DNA from: Bacillus infantis
GTDB taxonomy: Bacteria > Bacillota > Bacilli > Bacillales > Cytobacillaceae
DNA length: 64,000 nt
Assembly (NCBI RefSeq): GCF_020171945.1
Contig: NZ_JAIVAP010000006.1
Location: 62,001 to 126,000, forward strand
Direction of reading: 5' to 3'
Shown here: piece by piece, positions 26,698-34,620 of the stretch
Position numbering within the stretch: the first letter of the stretch is position 1
How the letters are laid out: every line of letters starts with the position of its first letter
Notes under the pieces: generated by a model
Told to the model about the DNA's origin: nothing
What the model saw: only the letters and a program-made list of their open reading frames with translations
Databases searched by the model: none
Made by a program: the position numbers and the translations under genes

Positions 26698-27194
26698 CCG
26701 TTTCTAAGCAGCTGAAGCTTAATGTGAACGGAGAGGAAATCGGGCTGACCGCAAGGCCTGCAGATACTTTATTATATGTTCTCCGGGTGCGCCTGGGCCT
26801 GACAGGCTCAAAGCCGGGCTGCCTGAACGGCGACTGCGGGGCGTGCACCGTCCTGGCTGATGGAGTGCCGATGAAATCCTGCCTGATGCTGGCGGTTGAA
26901 GGAGAAGGAAAGAGGATACAGACGATTGAGGGGCTGAAGAATGCCCCGATCCAGAAAGCCTTTATCGAAAACTTTGCCTTCCAATGCGGATACTGCACAT
27001 CCGGCTTCATCATGAACGGCCATGGCCTCGCCCGGACAAACCCGCGTGCAGACGAAGAAACCATAACAGACTGGCTCCAATCCAATATCTGCAGATGCAC
27101 CGGATACAAAGAAATCCAGCAGGCCATCCATTCGGTGCTGCGGCAGGGAGCCAAGGGGACAGACCCCTTGGCTCAGCCGAAAGAGGGACAGTAA
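26694..27194 (+). CDS. pucE: Xanthine dehydrogenase 2Fe-2S subunit with repeat-derived tail
   Basis: A 166-aa electron-transfer subunit with two [2Fe-2S] clusters: plant-ferredoxin type GCLNGDCGACTVL with a distal Cys in KSCLM, and the helical domain cluster FQCGYCTSGF and ICRCTGY. ATG overlaps the pucC stop. After the normal family end (IHSVLRQG) the last ~14 residues (AKGTDPLAQPKEGQ) are encoded by a 27-bp dispersed palindrome and the hairpin after it, so the tail is a mobile-repeat addition. Confidence 0.88.
   Translation: MTVSKQLKLNVNGEEIGLTARPADTLLYVLRVRLGLTGSKPGCLNGDCGACTVLADGVPMKSCLMLAVEGEGKRIQTIEGLKNAPIQKAFIENFAFQCGYCTSGFIMNGHGLARTNPRADEETITDWLQSNICRCTGYKEIQQAIHSVLRQGAKGTDPLAQPKEGQ
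27148..27174. repeat. Dispersed palindrome, copy F, inside pucE
   Basis: Perfect 11-bp arms GAGCCAAGGGG / CCCCTTGGCTC around ACAGA, lying in frame within the last codons of pucE. Confidence 0.9.
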
Positions 27195-27205
27195 GCCTGT
27201 CCCTC
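27183..27205. terminator. Hairpin at the pucE stop codon
   Basis: GAGGGACAG-TAAGC-CTGTCCCTC with the TAA stop in the loop, between convergent pucE and the ornithine-cyclodeaminase-like gene. The T-run is weak (CCCTTT), so termination is plausible but not certain. Confidence 0.55.
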
Positions 27206-27211
27206 CCTTTG

Positions 27212-28201
27212 CTATACTTCCACTTCGGTGCCTGCCCCGAGTTCGAGTGCTTTCTGGTAGACGGCGCTGGCGATGGCCAGGTCGAAGTAAGCTGTGCCGA
27301 CCGATTTGAAAAAGGTGATTTCCTGGTCATTTTCCCGGCCCGGAATCTTTCCGGCCGCCAGTTCTCCAAGTTCCCCATGCAGCCTGTCAAAGCTCCAGAC
27401 CCCTGAATTTGCCGGGATGATCAAGTCACCGGCCTCTTCCTTCACACCTTCAAGCGTATCAGCGACAATTTTGGAGGATTTAAGAATTGTCTCTTCATCC
27501 ACCTCCTGCATATGAGGCTGATAAGAGCCGACACCGTTGATATGAGTGCCAGGCTTAAGAGCTTTCCCTGAAAAAACGGGAGTGGAAGAGCGGGTGGCGC
27601 AGATAATGATATCCGCTTCGGCAGCGGCACTGTCAGCTTCGCCGGCGATTGTGACTGTCCCGCCAAAGTCCGGGCAGAGATCTTTAATTTTTCCGGCAAA
27701 ACGATGGGCCTTTTCCGTCGTGCGGTTATAAAGGATGATGGTCGAGATCTTCCTTACCTCTAAGACGGCCTGCAGCTGTTCCTCAGCCATTGCTCCGCAG
27801 CCTATGACGGCGGCCGTGCGGGCATCCTCCCGCGCCAGATGCGCAGTTGCCACCCCGCTGATTGCCCCGGTCCGCAGGCTCGTCAGATAGGAGGCATTCA
27901 AAAGGGCAAGGTGATCGCCATTCCTGGCATCACTTAATAGAATCACCCCCTGGGTCGTTTTTTTGCCGATGGAAGGGTTGTGCGGAAAAATGGTGACAGC
28001 TTTGACAACGGTTTTTCCAGCCGATGGCATGGCGCAAGGCATATACAGGGCAGATGCCTCATGCTCGGGGATATCGAGGACTGTCCGGTGCGGATTGAGG
28101 ATTTCAGCTTCCGTTTGCCGGATCAGGCCATCCCTCATATCCTGGAGGGCATTTTTCATAGAATAAAAGGACCGTATTTCTTTTTCAGATAAAATAAGCA
28201 T
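27212..28201 (-). CDS. Ornithine cyclodeaminase/mu-crystallin family protein
   Basis: A 329-aa NAD(P)-binding enzyme: GVILLSDARNGDHLALLNASYLTSLRTGAISGVATAHLA is the family core, and AAVIGCGAMAEEQLQAV is the dinucleotide-binding loop. Family members include ornithine cyclodeaminase, alanine dehydrogenase and ketimine reductases, so the exact reaction is open. It is convergent with pucE and has an MHS transporter gene 58 bp upstream on the same strand, possibly its partner in uptake of an amino acid-like substrate. Confidence 0.86.
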   Translation of the reverse strand: MLILSEKEIRSFYSMKNALQDMRDGLIRQTEAEILNPHRTVLDIPEHEASALYMPCAMPSAGKTVVKAVTIFPHNPSIGKKTTQGVILLSDARNGDHLALLNASYLTSLRTGAISGVATAHLAREDARTAAVIGCGAMAEEQLQAVLEVRKISTIILYNRTTEKAHRFAGKIKDLCPDFGGTVTIAGEADSAAAEADIIICATRSSTPVFSGKALKPGTHINGVGSYQPHMQEVDEETILKSSKIVADTLEGVKEEAGDLIIPANSGVWSFDRLHGELGELAAGKIPGRENDQEITFFKSVGTAYFDLAIASAVYQKALELGAGTEVEV

Positions 28202-28259
28202 TCATAATTCCTCTCTTTCTGAAAAAAAGGAACTGCCGGAGCAATTCCTTTTTCATTTT

Positions 28260-29579
28260 TTAAATCGTAGCGTTTGTATTTGTACTTTCCGTGATTACGG
28301 TGCCGGTGTCCAGGTCCTGGTTGTTCCGGTCCTTAATGCTTGCCACGGCCACCAGAGAGATGGAGGCAGTCAGCATGATATAAAGAGCGACCGGGACATA
28401 GGAATTATCGTATGCCTGGAGCAGGGCGGTCGCAATCAGAGGCGCGGTTCCCCCGGCAAGGGCAGCTCCAATCTGATAGCCCAGCGAAATGCCGGTATAG
28501 CGGACATTCGATTTAAAAATTTCAGAAAACATGGTCCCCAGCACCGCCGTAATCGGAGCCCAGATGATGCCCAGGCCGAGAACTGTGGCAACAATCAGCA
28601 TCAGGGCAGACCCCTGCTGAAGCATCCAGAAATAGGGGAATGCATAGAGCATCATTAAGATTGTGCCCCCGACATAAAGCTTCTTTCGGCCAATCTTATC
28701 CGAGAGGCCGCCCATGATCGGAATCAGGATGGTTGTGACGATCGTGGCAATCGTGACCGCATTGAGCGTCACAGTCCGCGAAAAGCCGAGCTGGGTGGTC
28801 GCATAGGAAACAATGAAGGTTGAAAAAATATAAAATGGCGCAGTTTCGACTACCTTGGCGCCGACTGCAATCAGCACTTCCTTCCAATGGGTGCGCATTG
28901 TTTCGAGGAACGGAACCTTCGCAATTTCGCCTTTTTCCTGGGCTTTCTTGAAAGATGGCGTCTCATCGATGCCCTTGCGGATCCACAGCCCGAAAATGAC
29001 GAGCAGGGCGCTAAGAATGAAAGGGACGCGCCAGCCCCATGACATGAATGCCGCTTCCGGGAGCAGCGACATGATGGATAATGCCAGTGTGCCGAGCAGC
29101 ATCCCGATCGTTACGCCCATCTGCGGGACGCTGCCGAACAGGCCGCGCTTCTCTTTAGGAGCGTACTCGACTGCAAGCAGGAGCGCTCCGCCCCACTCGC
29201 CGCCAAGGCCGATGCCCTGGATCAGGCGCAGAATAATCAAAAGGATGGGCGCTGCCACCCCAATGGACGCATATGTAGGCAAAAGACCCATTAAAACGGT
29301 CGATCCCCCCATCAGCGACAATGTCAGGACAAGCGTTTTCTTCCTGCCGATCCTGTCGCCGATATGGGCAAAAATCACACCGCCCAGCGGACGGATGAAA
29401 AATGCGAGCGCAAATGACGCATACGCGAGCAGCAGGCCGACCGCCGGATCCTCACTGTGGAAAATCACCTGGTTAAAAACAAGCGCAGCCACCGTCCCGT
29501 ATAAAAAATAATCAAACCACTCGATCGAACTTCCTATCAAACTCGCAATCAATACCTTATTCGCCAGCTTCTTCTCCAT
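28260..29579 (-). CDS. MHS-family (metabolite:H+ symporter) MFS transporter
   Basis: A 439-aa 12-TM carrier of the ProP/shikimate/citrate symporter group: IEWFDYFLYGTVAALVF in TM1, GDRIGRKKTLVLTL (motif A), RLIQGIGLGGEWGGALLLAVEYAPKEKRG (MHS signature). ATG 29579 has AAGGAG at 8 nt; longer starts are less likely. Likely imports a carboxylate or betaine-like compound. Probably co-transcribed with the following ornithine-cyclodeaminase-like gene. Confidence 0.87.
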   Translation of the reverse strand: MEKKLANKVLIASLIGSSIEWFDYFLYGTVAALVFNQVIFHSEDPAVGLLLAYASFALAFFIRPLGGVIFAHIGDRIGRKKTLVLTLSLMGGSTVLMGLLPTYASIGVAAPILLIILRLIQGIGLGGEWGGALLLAVEYAPKEKRGLFGSVPQMGVTIGMLLGTLALSIMSLLPEAAFMSWGWRVPFILSALLVIFGLWIRKGIDETPSFKKAQEKGEIAKVPFLETMRTHWKEVLIAVGAKVVETAPFYIFSTFIVSYATTQLGFSRTVTLNAVTIATIVTTILIPIMGGLSDKIGRKKLYVGGTILMMLYAFPYFWMLQQGSALMLIVATVLGLGIIWAPITAVLGTMFSEIFKSNVRYTGISLGYQIGAALAGGTAPLIATALLQAYDNSYVPVALYIMLTASISLVAVASIKDRNNQDLDTGTVITESTNTNATI

Positions 29580-29685
29580 GGGCATCTCTCCTTCTGATAG
29601 TGCTATACTCTCAAGCATTCTCCGCAAGTCCAGCCCTATTATGTAAGGATATAAAAAAGGTCAAAAAACGGGCAGGACTTAAAGG

Positions 29686-29858
29686 TTAAACTGCTATACA
29701 GACTAGGATATAATCTATGGCAGGTAGAAACAAGAGAAAAAGTTACTGTATTAAAAATTTTCTGAAATAATAATTTAACTGCTAATATAGAAAGCACGCT
29801 ATCATAAAACCAGCCAAACAAACAGGCTCCTTTCCAATGCGGAAGGAGCCTGTTTTTT
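29686..29858 (+). ncRNA. Orphan promoter-terminator unit, candidate small RNA
   Basis: In the ~390-bp gap between divergent genes, TATAAT (29709-29714) with a weak -35-like TTAAAC 17 bp upstream is followed by a strong terminator at 29821-29858 (AACAGGCTCC / GGAGCCTGTT plus six T). No gene on either strand needs this terminator. The implied RNA is about 135 nt. A 17-codon open frame starting at 29717 has no RBS. The rest of the gap is AT-rich without other features. Confidence 0.4.
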
Positions 29859-29973
29859 GAGGACCGGTTTTTTTAAAAGGAATTCCATCTTTTTAAAAAA
29901 TGTGAGAGATTCAGCCACTTCCTTCGTTATATAAGGTATAAATGATTTTAGACAATTAGCAAGGAGAATGTAC

Positions 29974-30543
29974 ATGAAGTCCAATGAAAGAAACTTCATC
30001 ATGCGGCTGCAGGCCCGGAAAGAAGACGCTTTGGAATACACGGTTGATCAGTATTTGCCACTAGTAAAAGGCATCACACTAAAGGTTCTGTCGCCGCTGG
30101 AAAACGGCGGCATGGCTGAAGAGTGCATCAATGACATATTTCTATCCGTTTGGCATAATTCGAAAAAGTTCCAAGGGGATTCAGCAGCTGATTTTAAAAG
30201 ATGGATCTGTGCCATTGCCAAATATAAAGCGATTGATTATTACAGAAAGGCCATTAAAAAGATGGAGCACAGTGCTGAATTACTGGATGCCAATACAGGG
30301 AATTCAGCAGAGGATGAGCTTCTGTTAATGGAGGACAGGGCTGAGCTGATGAGGTTAATCAATCTGCTCGACCCGGTTGACCGCAATATTTTTATCATGA
30401 AGTTCTTTCTGGGCTTAAAAACTGAGGAGATAGCGCTCAAGCTGGGATTGACAAATTCCTCCGTAGATAACCGCCTTTATCGGGGAAAGAAGAAACTGCA
30501 AAAAAAAGCCCTGAATCTTAATATTAGAGGGAGTATTGTATGA
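29974..30543 (+). CDS. ECF-type RNA polymerase sigma factor
   Basis: A 189-aa sigma-70 family protein with region 2 (DQYLPLVKGITLKVL...FLSVWHNSKKF...WICAIAKYKAIDYYRK) and region 4 (LLDPVDRNIFIMKFFLGLKTEEIALKLGLTNSSVDNRLYRGKKKL). Region 3 is absent, as in ECF factors. ATG 29974 has AAGGAG 7 nt upstream; ATG 29968 is too close. It overlaps the next gene (ATGA), a membrane-anchored DUF4179 protein that is the probable anti-sigma factor. The signal is unknown. Confidence 0.88.
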   Translation: MKSNERNFIMRLQARKEDALEYTVDQYLPLVKGITLKVLSPLENGGMAEECINDIFLSVWHNSKKFQGDSAADFKRWICAIAKYKAIDYYRKAIKKMEHSAELLDANTGNSAEDELLLMEDRAELMRLINLLDPVDRNIFIMKFFLGLKTEEIALKLGLTNSSVDNRLYRGKKKLQKKALNLNIRGSIV

Positions 30544-31607
30544 AGGACCTTTATGAATTATTAAATGATGTTGATATAGATGAAAATGACTTTTTTGAAA
30601 TAGAAGTGACAGAAACAGAAAGGCAGAAAATTAAAAGCAGCCTGAAAAAGTCTATCAGGCGGAGACGTAAAGGACTCAGCTGGAAAAATGCTGCTGCGGC
30701 TGCAGCATTGGCTGGTTTGTCTGTTATCACAATTGGTCTGGCTTTCCCTGCATACGCTGCGAACATCCCAGTGGTTGGGGATATTTTCAGGTTTTTAGAA
30801 GGAGGAACAACAGGAATTTATGATAAGTATAAGGAAAATTCTACTGAGATAGCTTTGTCAAAAGAAAGTCACGGAATTGAAGTTGCCCTGAATGATGCGG
30901 TTTTTGATGGCAAAACAGTTGCCATTACCTACACAATTGAAAGTGAATATGACTTAGGAGATGAACATGAGCTGGAAAGGGAACCTTTTGTGCAGCCGTT
31001 TCTGCTGATTAAAGGCGAACAAGGTTGGACAGGTTTTTCCAGGCTGTCGAAAGTAGATGAAAACCATTATGTAGGAATTACGACAGCCACTACCAATAAA
31101 TTTATTGAAAAGAAGGGTATCAGCGTTGAGCTGCATATGCCGAGTATCATGACTAAAAATAAACAGAAGGAAATTAAAGGAGACTGGAAATTTAATCTGG
31201 ATTTAAAAGCAACAGAAAATAACGTACAAATGGTGGATCAGTATTCCGAACAAGGCGGAATTAAAGTTGAGGTTGATAAAATAACCGTGACCCCTATGTC
31301 ATTCATCGTCTATTATAGTCAGCTGGTATCCCAAGAAGCCTTAAGCAATTGGCCTAATGCAGATGTGAATCTCGAAATAAAAGATGAATTAGGAAATATA
31401 TACAGCGGGGAAGTGTATGGCGGCTGGTCAGATGAGGAGAAGGAGGTCCATGGATTCAGCAAGACATATGGTGAACTTAATCCGAAAGCAGCAAAGCTCA
31501 TTATTACCCCCCAGATAAGGTTATATAAAGACATTGCTGAAGATGGCTCTTATATTGGTGAAAAAACATTCACATTGAAAGACATCACAGTAGATTTAAA
31601 GAAATAG
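30540..31607 (+). CDS. DUF4179 protein, probable membrane anti-sigma factor
   Basis: A 355-aa protein: acidic N-terminus with amphipathic helices (1-40), a basic stretch KKSIRRRRKG, one membrane helix (about 51-72), then a DUF4179 extracytoplasmic domain (NIPVVGDIFRFLEGGTTGIYDKYKE...) and beta-rich C-terminal half. Coupled by 4-nt overlap to an ECF sigma gene. This layout fits a cytoplasmic sigma-binding segment and an outside sensor domain. No classical zinc ASD motif (HxxxCxxC) is visible. Confidence 0.8.
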   Translation: MKDLYELLNDVDIDENDFFEIEVTETERQKIKSSLKKSIRRRRKGLSWKNAAAAAALAGLSVITIGLAFPAYAANIPVVGDIFRFLEGGTTGIYDKYKENSTEIALSKESHGIEVALNDAVFDGKTVAITYTIESEYDLGDEHELEREPFVQPFLLIKGEQGWTGFSRLSKVDENHYVGITTATTNKFIEKKGISVELHMPSIMTKNKQKEIKGDWKFNLDLKATENNVQMVDQYSEQGGIKVEVDKITVTPMSFIVYYSQLVSQEALSNWPNADVNLEIKDELGNIYSGEVYGGWSDEEKEVHGFSKTYGELNPKAAKLIITPQIRLYKDIAEDGSYIGEKTFTLKDITVDLKK

Positions 31608-31611
31608 CGGG

Positions 31612-31648
31612 GAAAGGGGCGGAGAAGAAGTTGGATCCGCCCTTTCCA
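31612..31648. terminator. Terminator hairpin between convergent genes
   Basis: GGAAAGGG-CGGA pairs with TCCG-CCCTTTCC. It lacks a long T-run but sits exactly between the DUF4179 and DUF305 stop codons. Confidence 0.55.
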
Positions 31649-31653
31649 TTCCG

Positions 31654-32106
31654 TCATTCCTTCTCCTCCAGATCCTCAATCAGCTTCTTCATCTCCTCAA
31701 TTTCCCTGCGCTGCGCTTCAATGATATCTTCAGAGAGCTTCTTGACCCTCGGATCCGAAATGCTGGCGCGTTCACTCGTCAGGATGGCGATGGAGTGGTG
31801 AGGGATCATCGCTTTCATCCACGCGGTGTCCTCAATGGTAGCCTGGCTGCGGACAAGCCAGAGGGAAACAGCAAACACAACAGCGCTCCCTGCTAAAATC
31901 AGATAGTTCAGCTTCTTGTTTTTATACATATTCCACATAAATAAAAGCATGACAATGGCCATGGCCGAGCCCATGATCAGCGCCATATACACCCGTGTCT
32001 CGCTGTAAAAAATATGATCGAGCTGAAAAACATTCAAATACATAAGTCCGAACATAATGACCGTCGAAACGGCAATCATCAATCCGAATCTACCGTAATG
32101 CTTCAT
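31654..32106 (-). CDS. DUF305 membrane protein
   Basis: A 150-aa protein with three membrane helices (about 8-26, 38-58, 67-86) followed by a DUF305 domain: AWMKAMIPHHSIAILTSERASISDPRVKKLSEDIIEAQRREIEEM. The paired histidines and methionine in this segment are the family hallmark and may bind copper. AGAGGGG precedes ATG 32106. DUF305 proteins often accompany copper-handling genes; none is adjacent here. Confidence 0.82.
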   Translation of the reverse strand: MKHYGRFGLMIAVSTVIMFGLMYLNVFQLDHIFYSETRVYMALIMGSAMAIVMLLFMWNMYKNKKLNYLILAGSAVVFAVSLWLVRSQATIEDTAWMKAMIPHHSIAILTSERASISDPRVKKLSEDIIEAQRREIEEMKKLIEDLEEKE

Positions 32107-32205
32107 TGCAAACCCCTCTTTCTATATAGTATCTATAATGCTCGTTCCCTTGCTGCGCCTGGAACAAACCAGAAATTCCCCAGGCGGCTTATACTGCAGG
32201 CCAGC

Positions 32206-32240
32206 ACAAAAAGCCGGAAACAGATGTCTCCGGCTTTCCT
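32206..32240 (-). terminator. Terminator of the Gfo/Idh gene
   Basis: AAAGCCGGA and TCCGGCTTT arms with T-run on the minus strand. Confidence 0.75.
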
Positions 32241-32295
32241 TTTATTCCATTGTCATTTCAAAGATTGGGCCAAAAAACCTGTCCCTTCACCCTGC

Positions 32296-33204
32296 TCAAG
32301 CCTCCGGATTAATCTGCCTGACTATCTGCTCGCAGATCTGGTGGGTAATGAGCGAGTCTTCAATAGAAGGATCAGGGGTTTTATTCTGCCGGACAGCATC
32401 GAGAAAATGGCCGATCAGCTGGTAGAAGCCGCGTTTGTAGAGCGTGGGCTCCCAGTCGCCGAATTTGGTCACCTGAATGCTTTTGTCATGATAGTGGACC
32501 GTTTCAACAAGGGCATTGACCACAAATTTGTCCTGGCCGGTGCTGTATTCGATGATCTCCTCAGTAACCCCGCCATTGCGGTTCATAATGCCGACCGCCG
32601 TGCTGCTTTCCCCAATCAGCTGGACGATGAGGTGATCCAGCTTGCCGCCTGATCCTTTTGACTGGACAGTAACCTCCTTGACCGGCTCATCCATGAGGAA
32701 GCGCAGGGTGTCAACGACATGGATGAAGTCCTCCACCACAAATCTCCTCACGGCGTCAGGGGAGGAGAAGCGGTTCTTCTGCATCAGGATCAGGCTTGCC
32801 CTGCCATGCTCCTTCAGCTCCCTAACCCTGGGGATGAAGCGGCGGTTGAAGCCGACCATGGCAATTTTGCCTTTTTCTTTTGCCAGACTGACAATCTTTT
32901 CGGTTTCTTCTAAGTTCATGGAAACCGGCTTGTCTATGTATACATGGATGCCATGCAAAAGCAGTTTTTCTGCTATGTCAAAATGGGCCTCGGTCGCCGT
33001 GCTGACAATGACTGCTTCAGCCCCGGCAGCAATCAGCTCCTCAACAGTGCCGGCAGTTTCCCTGATTCTGTACTTATCTGCAAGCTGATTGAGCGTCTCC
33101 GCATTTCTCGTACAAAGTACAAGCTCAATATTTTCCTGTTCCGACAATACAGGCAGATAAGCCTTTTTAGCAATGTCCCCAAGGCCGATGATGCCAATTT
33201 TCAT
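32296..33204 (-). CDS. Gfo/Idh/MocA-family oxidoreductase
   Basis: A 302-aa NAD(P)-dependent dehydrogenase: N-terminal KIGIIGLGDIAKKAYLP Rossmann motif, EAVIVSTATEAHFDIAEKLL, and the YIDKPVSMNLEETEKIV motif with the conserved EKP-type lysine (here DKP). The second domain is beta-rich. ATG 33204 with GGAGTGA is the start. Substrates of the family are sugars, inositols and related polyols; this one cannot be specified. It is 26 bp downstream of degV on the same strand. Confidence 0.85.
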   Translation of the reverse strand: MKIGIIGLGDIAKKAYLPVLSEQENIELVLCTRNAETLNQLADKYRIRETAGTVEELIAAGAEAVIVSTATEAHFDIAEKLLLHGIHVYIDKPVSMNLEETEKIVSLAKEKGKIAMVGFNRRFIPRVRELKEHGRASLILMQKNRFSSPDAVRRFVVEDFIHVVDTLRFLMDEPVKEVTVQSKGSGGKLDHLIVQLIGESSTAVGIMNRNGGVTEEIIEYSTGQDKFVVNALVETVHYHDKSIQVTKFGDWEPTLYKRGFYQLIGHFLDAVRQNKTPDPSIEDSLITHQICEQIVRQINPEA

Positions 33205-33230
33205 ATGCTCACTCCGTTCCATTATTGATT

Positions 33231-34061
33231 TTACACAAATGAAATGATGATCCCGCCCTTGCCCGCATAGGTGCCCATCGTCGCACCCATATAATTGACG
33301 ATGATTTCCTTCGGATGGTACCGGCTTTCAATCTCAGATTTTATATACTCCGCATCTTCGATATTCCCTGTATGGGTAATCCCGAAGACTGTATTGGAAA
33401 AATCGGCCGAACGCTCTCCGATAAGGTCTAAAGACCGTTTAAAAAACCGCTTAGTGCCGCGTACCTTTTCCAGCATTTCAATATTCCCCTTGATTCCTTC
33501 CAGGATGATCTTGATATTCAGCACCTTGGCGATGGAACCCTGGAATTTGCCGAGCCTTCCGCCTTTAACCACATTCTCCAATGTGTCGAGCAGGATAAGG
33601 ATCGTCATCCGGTCCCTGATCTGCTGAAGCCCCTCGGCGATTTCCTCAAGAGGCTTTCCTTCGGCCGCCATTTCAGCTGCTTTAATAATCTGGATTCCAT
33701 GCCCAAGAGACCCGCCAAGCGTGTCGAACACCGTCACGTCCGCACCGGATATTTCCTTCCCGAGGCAGGCAGACTGATACGTCCCGCTCAAGCCTGAGGA
33801 GATCGTGAAGCAGAGCATCGGCTCCCCGTTCTTTGCCAGCTCCGTAAACACATTGGCGAAGTCTGAAGGCGAAGGCTGCGAGGTTTTTGGCAGCTCATCA
33901 GAGGCGAACATTTTTTCATAAAATTCCTCCGGTGTGATTGTGATTCTCTCCTGATATTCGGAATCCCCGATCCGGACCGATAGAGGGACAACTTTAATCC
34001 TGTATTTTTCAATCAGCTCCAAGGGCAGATCGGCGGAGCTGTCTGTAATAAGCTGAACCAT
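33231..34061 (-). CDS. DegV-family fatty acid-binding protein
   Basis: A 276-aa two-domain DegV protein: LITDSSADLPLELIEKY at the start, the lipid-binding TSQPSPSDF, SSGLSGTYQSA (fatty acid carboxylate contact) and GGSLGHGIQI. DegV/FakB proteins hand exogenous fatty acids to the FakA kinase. The start is ATG 34061 with GGGGG 10 nt upstream; ATG 34070 abuts the RBS. Confidence 0.88.
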   Translation of the reverse strand: MVQLITDSSADLPLELIEKYRIKVVPLSVRIGDSEYQERITITPEEFYEKMFASDELPKTSQPSPSDFANVFTELAKNGEPMLCFTISSGLSGTYQSACLGKEISGADVTVFDTLGGSLGHGIQIIKAAEMAAEGKPLEEIAEGLQQIRDRMTILILLDTLENVVKGGRLGKFQGSIAKVLNIKIILEGIKGNIEMLEKVRGTKRFFKRSLDLIGERSADFSNTVFGITHTGNIEDAEYIKSEIESRYHPKEIIVNYMGATMGTYAGKGGIIISFV

Positions 34062-34204
34062 TGGCTTCATGCCCCCTTTATGTTGGTTATATGATTTGCT
34101 GCTGTCTCCCTGATTATAGCAATTCCGCCAAAAAAGGTATGGGCAGGTGCTTCATTTTTTAATAAATCAAATATTATGTGATCAACAATAGTGTATATCG
34201 CATA

Positions 34205-34218
34205 GTATATAGTATACT
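34205..34218 (+). promoter_or_regulatory. Palindrome and -10 element upstream of padR
   Basis: GTATA-TAG-TATAC (34205-34217) overlaps TATACT (34213-34218), a likely -10. The surrounding AT-rich sequence repeats the ATA/TAT pattern seen at PadR operators, so autorepression is plausible. Confidence 0.45.
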
Positions 34219-34272
34219 GTATGACATATAGCAAACAACCCAGAAATACTTGAGATCAATGAGGTGAAGCTG

Positions 34273-34620
34273 ATGGATTCATTGCTGAACAGTTTAATGA
34301 CGGAATTGAGGAGGGGGACATTGACGCTTGCGGTGCTCAGCCAGCTGGATACGCCCCAATACGGCTATTCGCTGGTGCAAAGGCTGGAAGCGGGCGGCAT
34401 TGCGATTGAGCAGAGCACCCTGTACCCGCTCCTGAGAAGACTGGAAAAGCAGGAGCTTGTCACAAGCAGCTGGGATACGAGCGAAAGCAGGCCGCGCCGC
34501 TACTATGTGCTGAGTGATTACGGTACAGAGGTTTACAAAGAGCTGAAAAAAGAGTGGGAGCGGAGCACACAGGACCTTCGCGGCCTGCTGAAAGGGGATG
34601 GAAAGGATGAACCTGATTGA
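34273..34620 (+). CDS. PadR-family regulator
   Basis: A 115-aa PadR winged helix: MTELRRGTLTLAVLSQLDTPQYGYSLVQRLE, IEQSTLYPLLRRLEKQELV, SRPRRYYVLSDYG, then a C-terminal dimerisation helix. ATG 34273 follows GAGGTGA. It overlaps by 14 nt a membrane protein with an N-terminal HAAS-type domain, a conserved pairing in Firmicutes. Confidence 0.88.
   Translation: MDSLLNSLMTELRRGTLTLAVLSQLDTPQYGYSLVQRLEAGGIAIEQSTLYPLLRRLEKQELVTSSWDTSESRPRRYYVLSDYGTEVYKELKKEWERSTQDLRGLLKGDGKDEPD

Noticed and set aside
32262-32295. GGGCCAAAAAACCTGTCCC, slightly like one arm of the dispersed palindrome
   Set aside because: No matching second arm; similarity is too weak to count as a copy.
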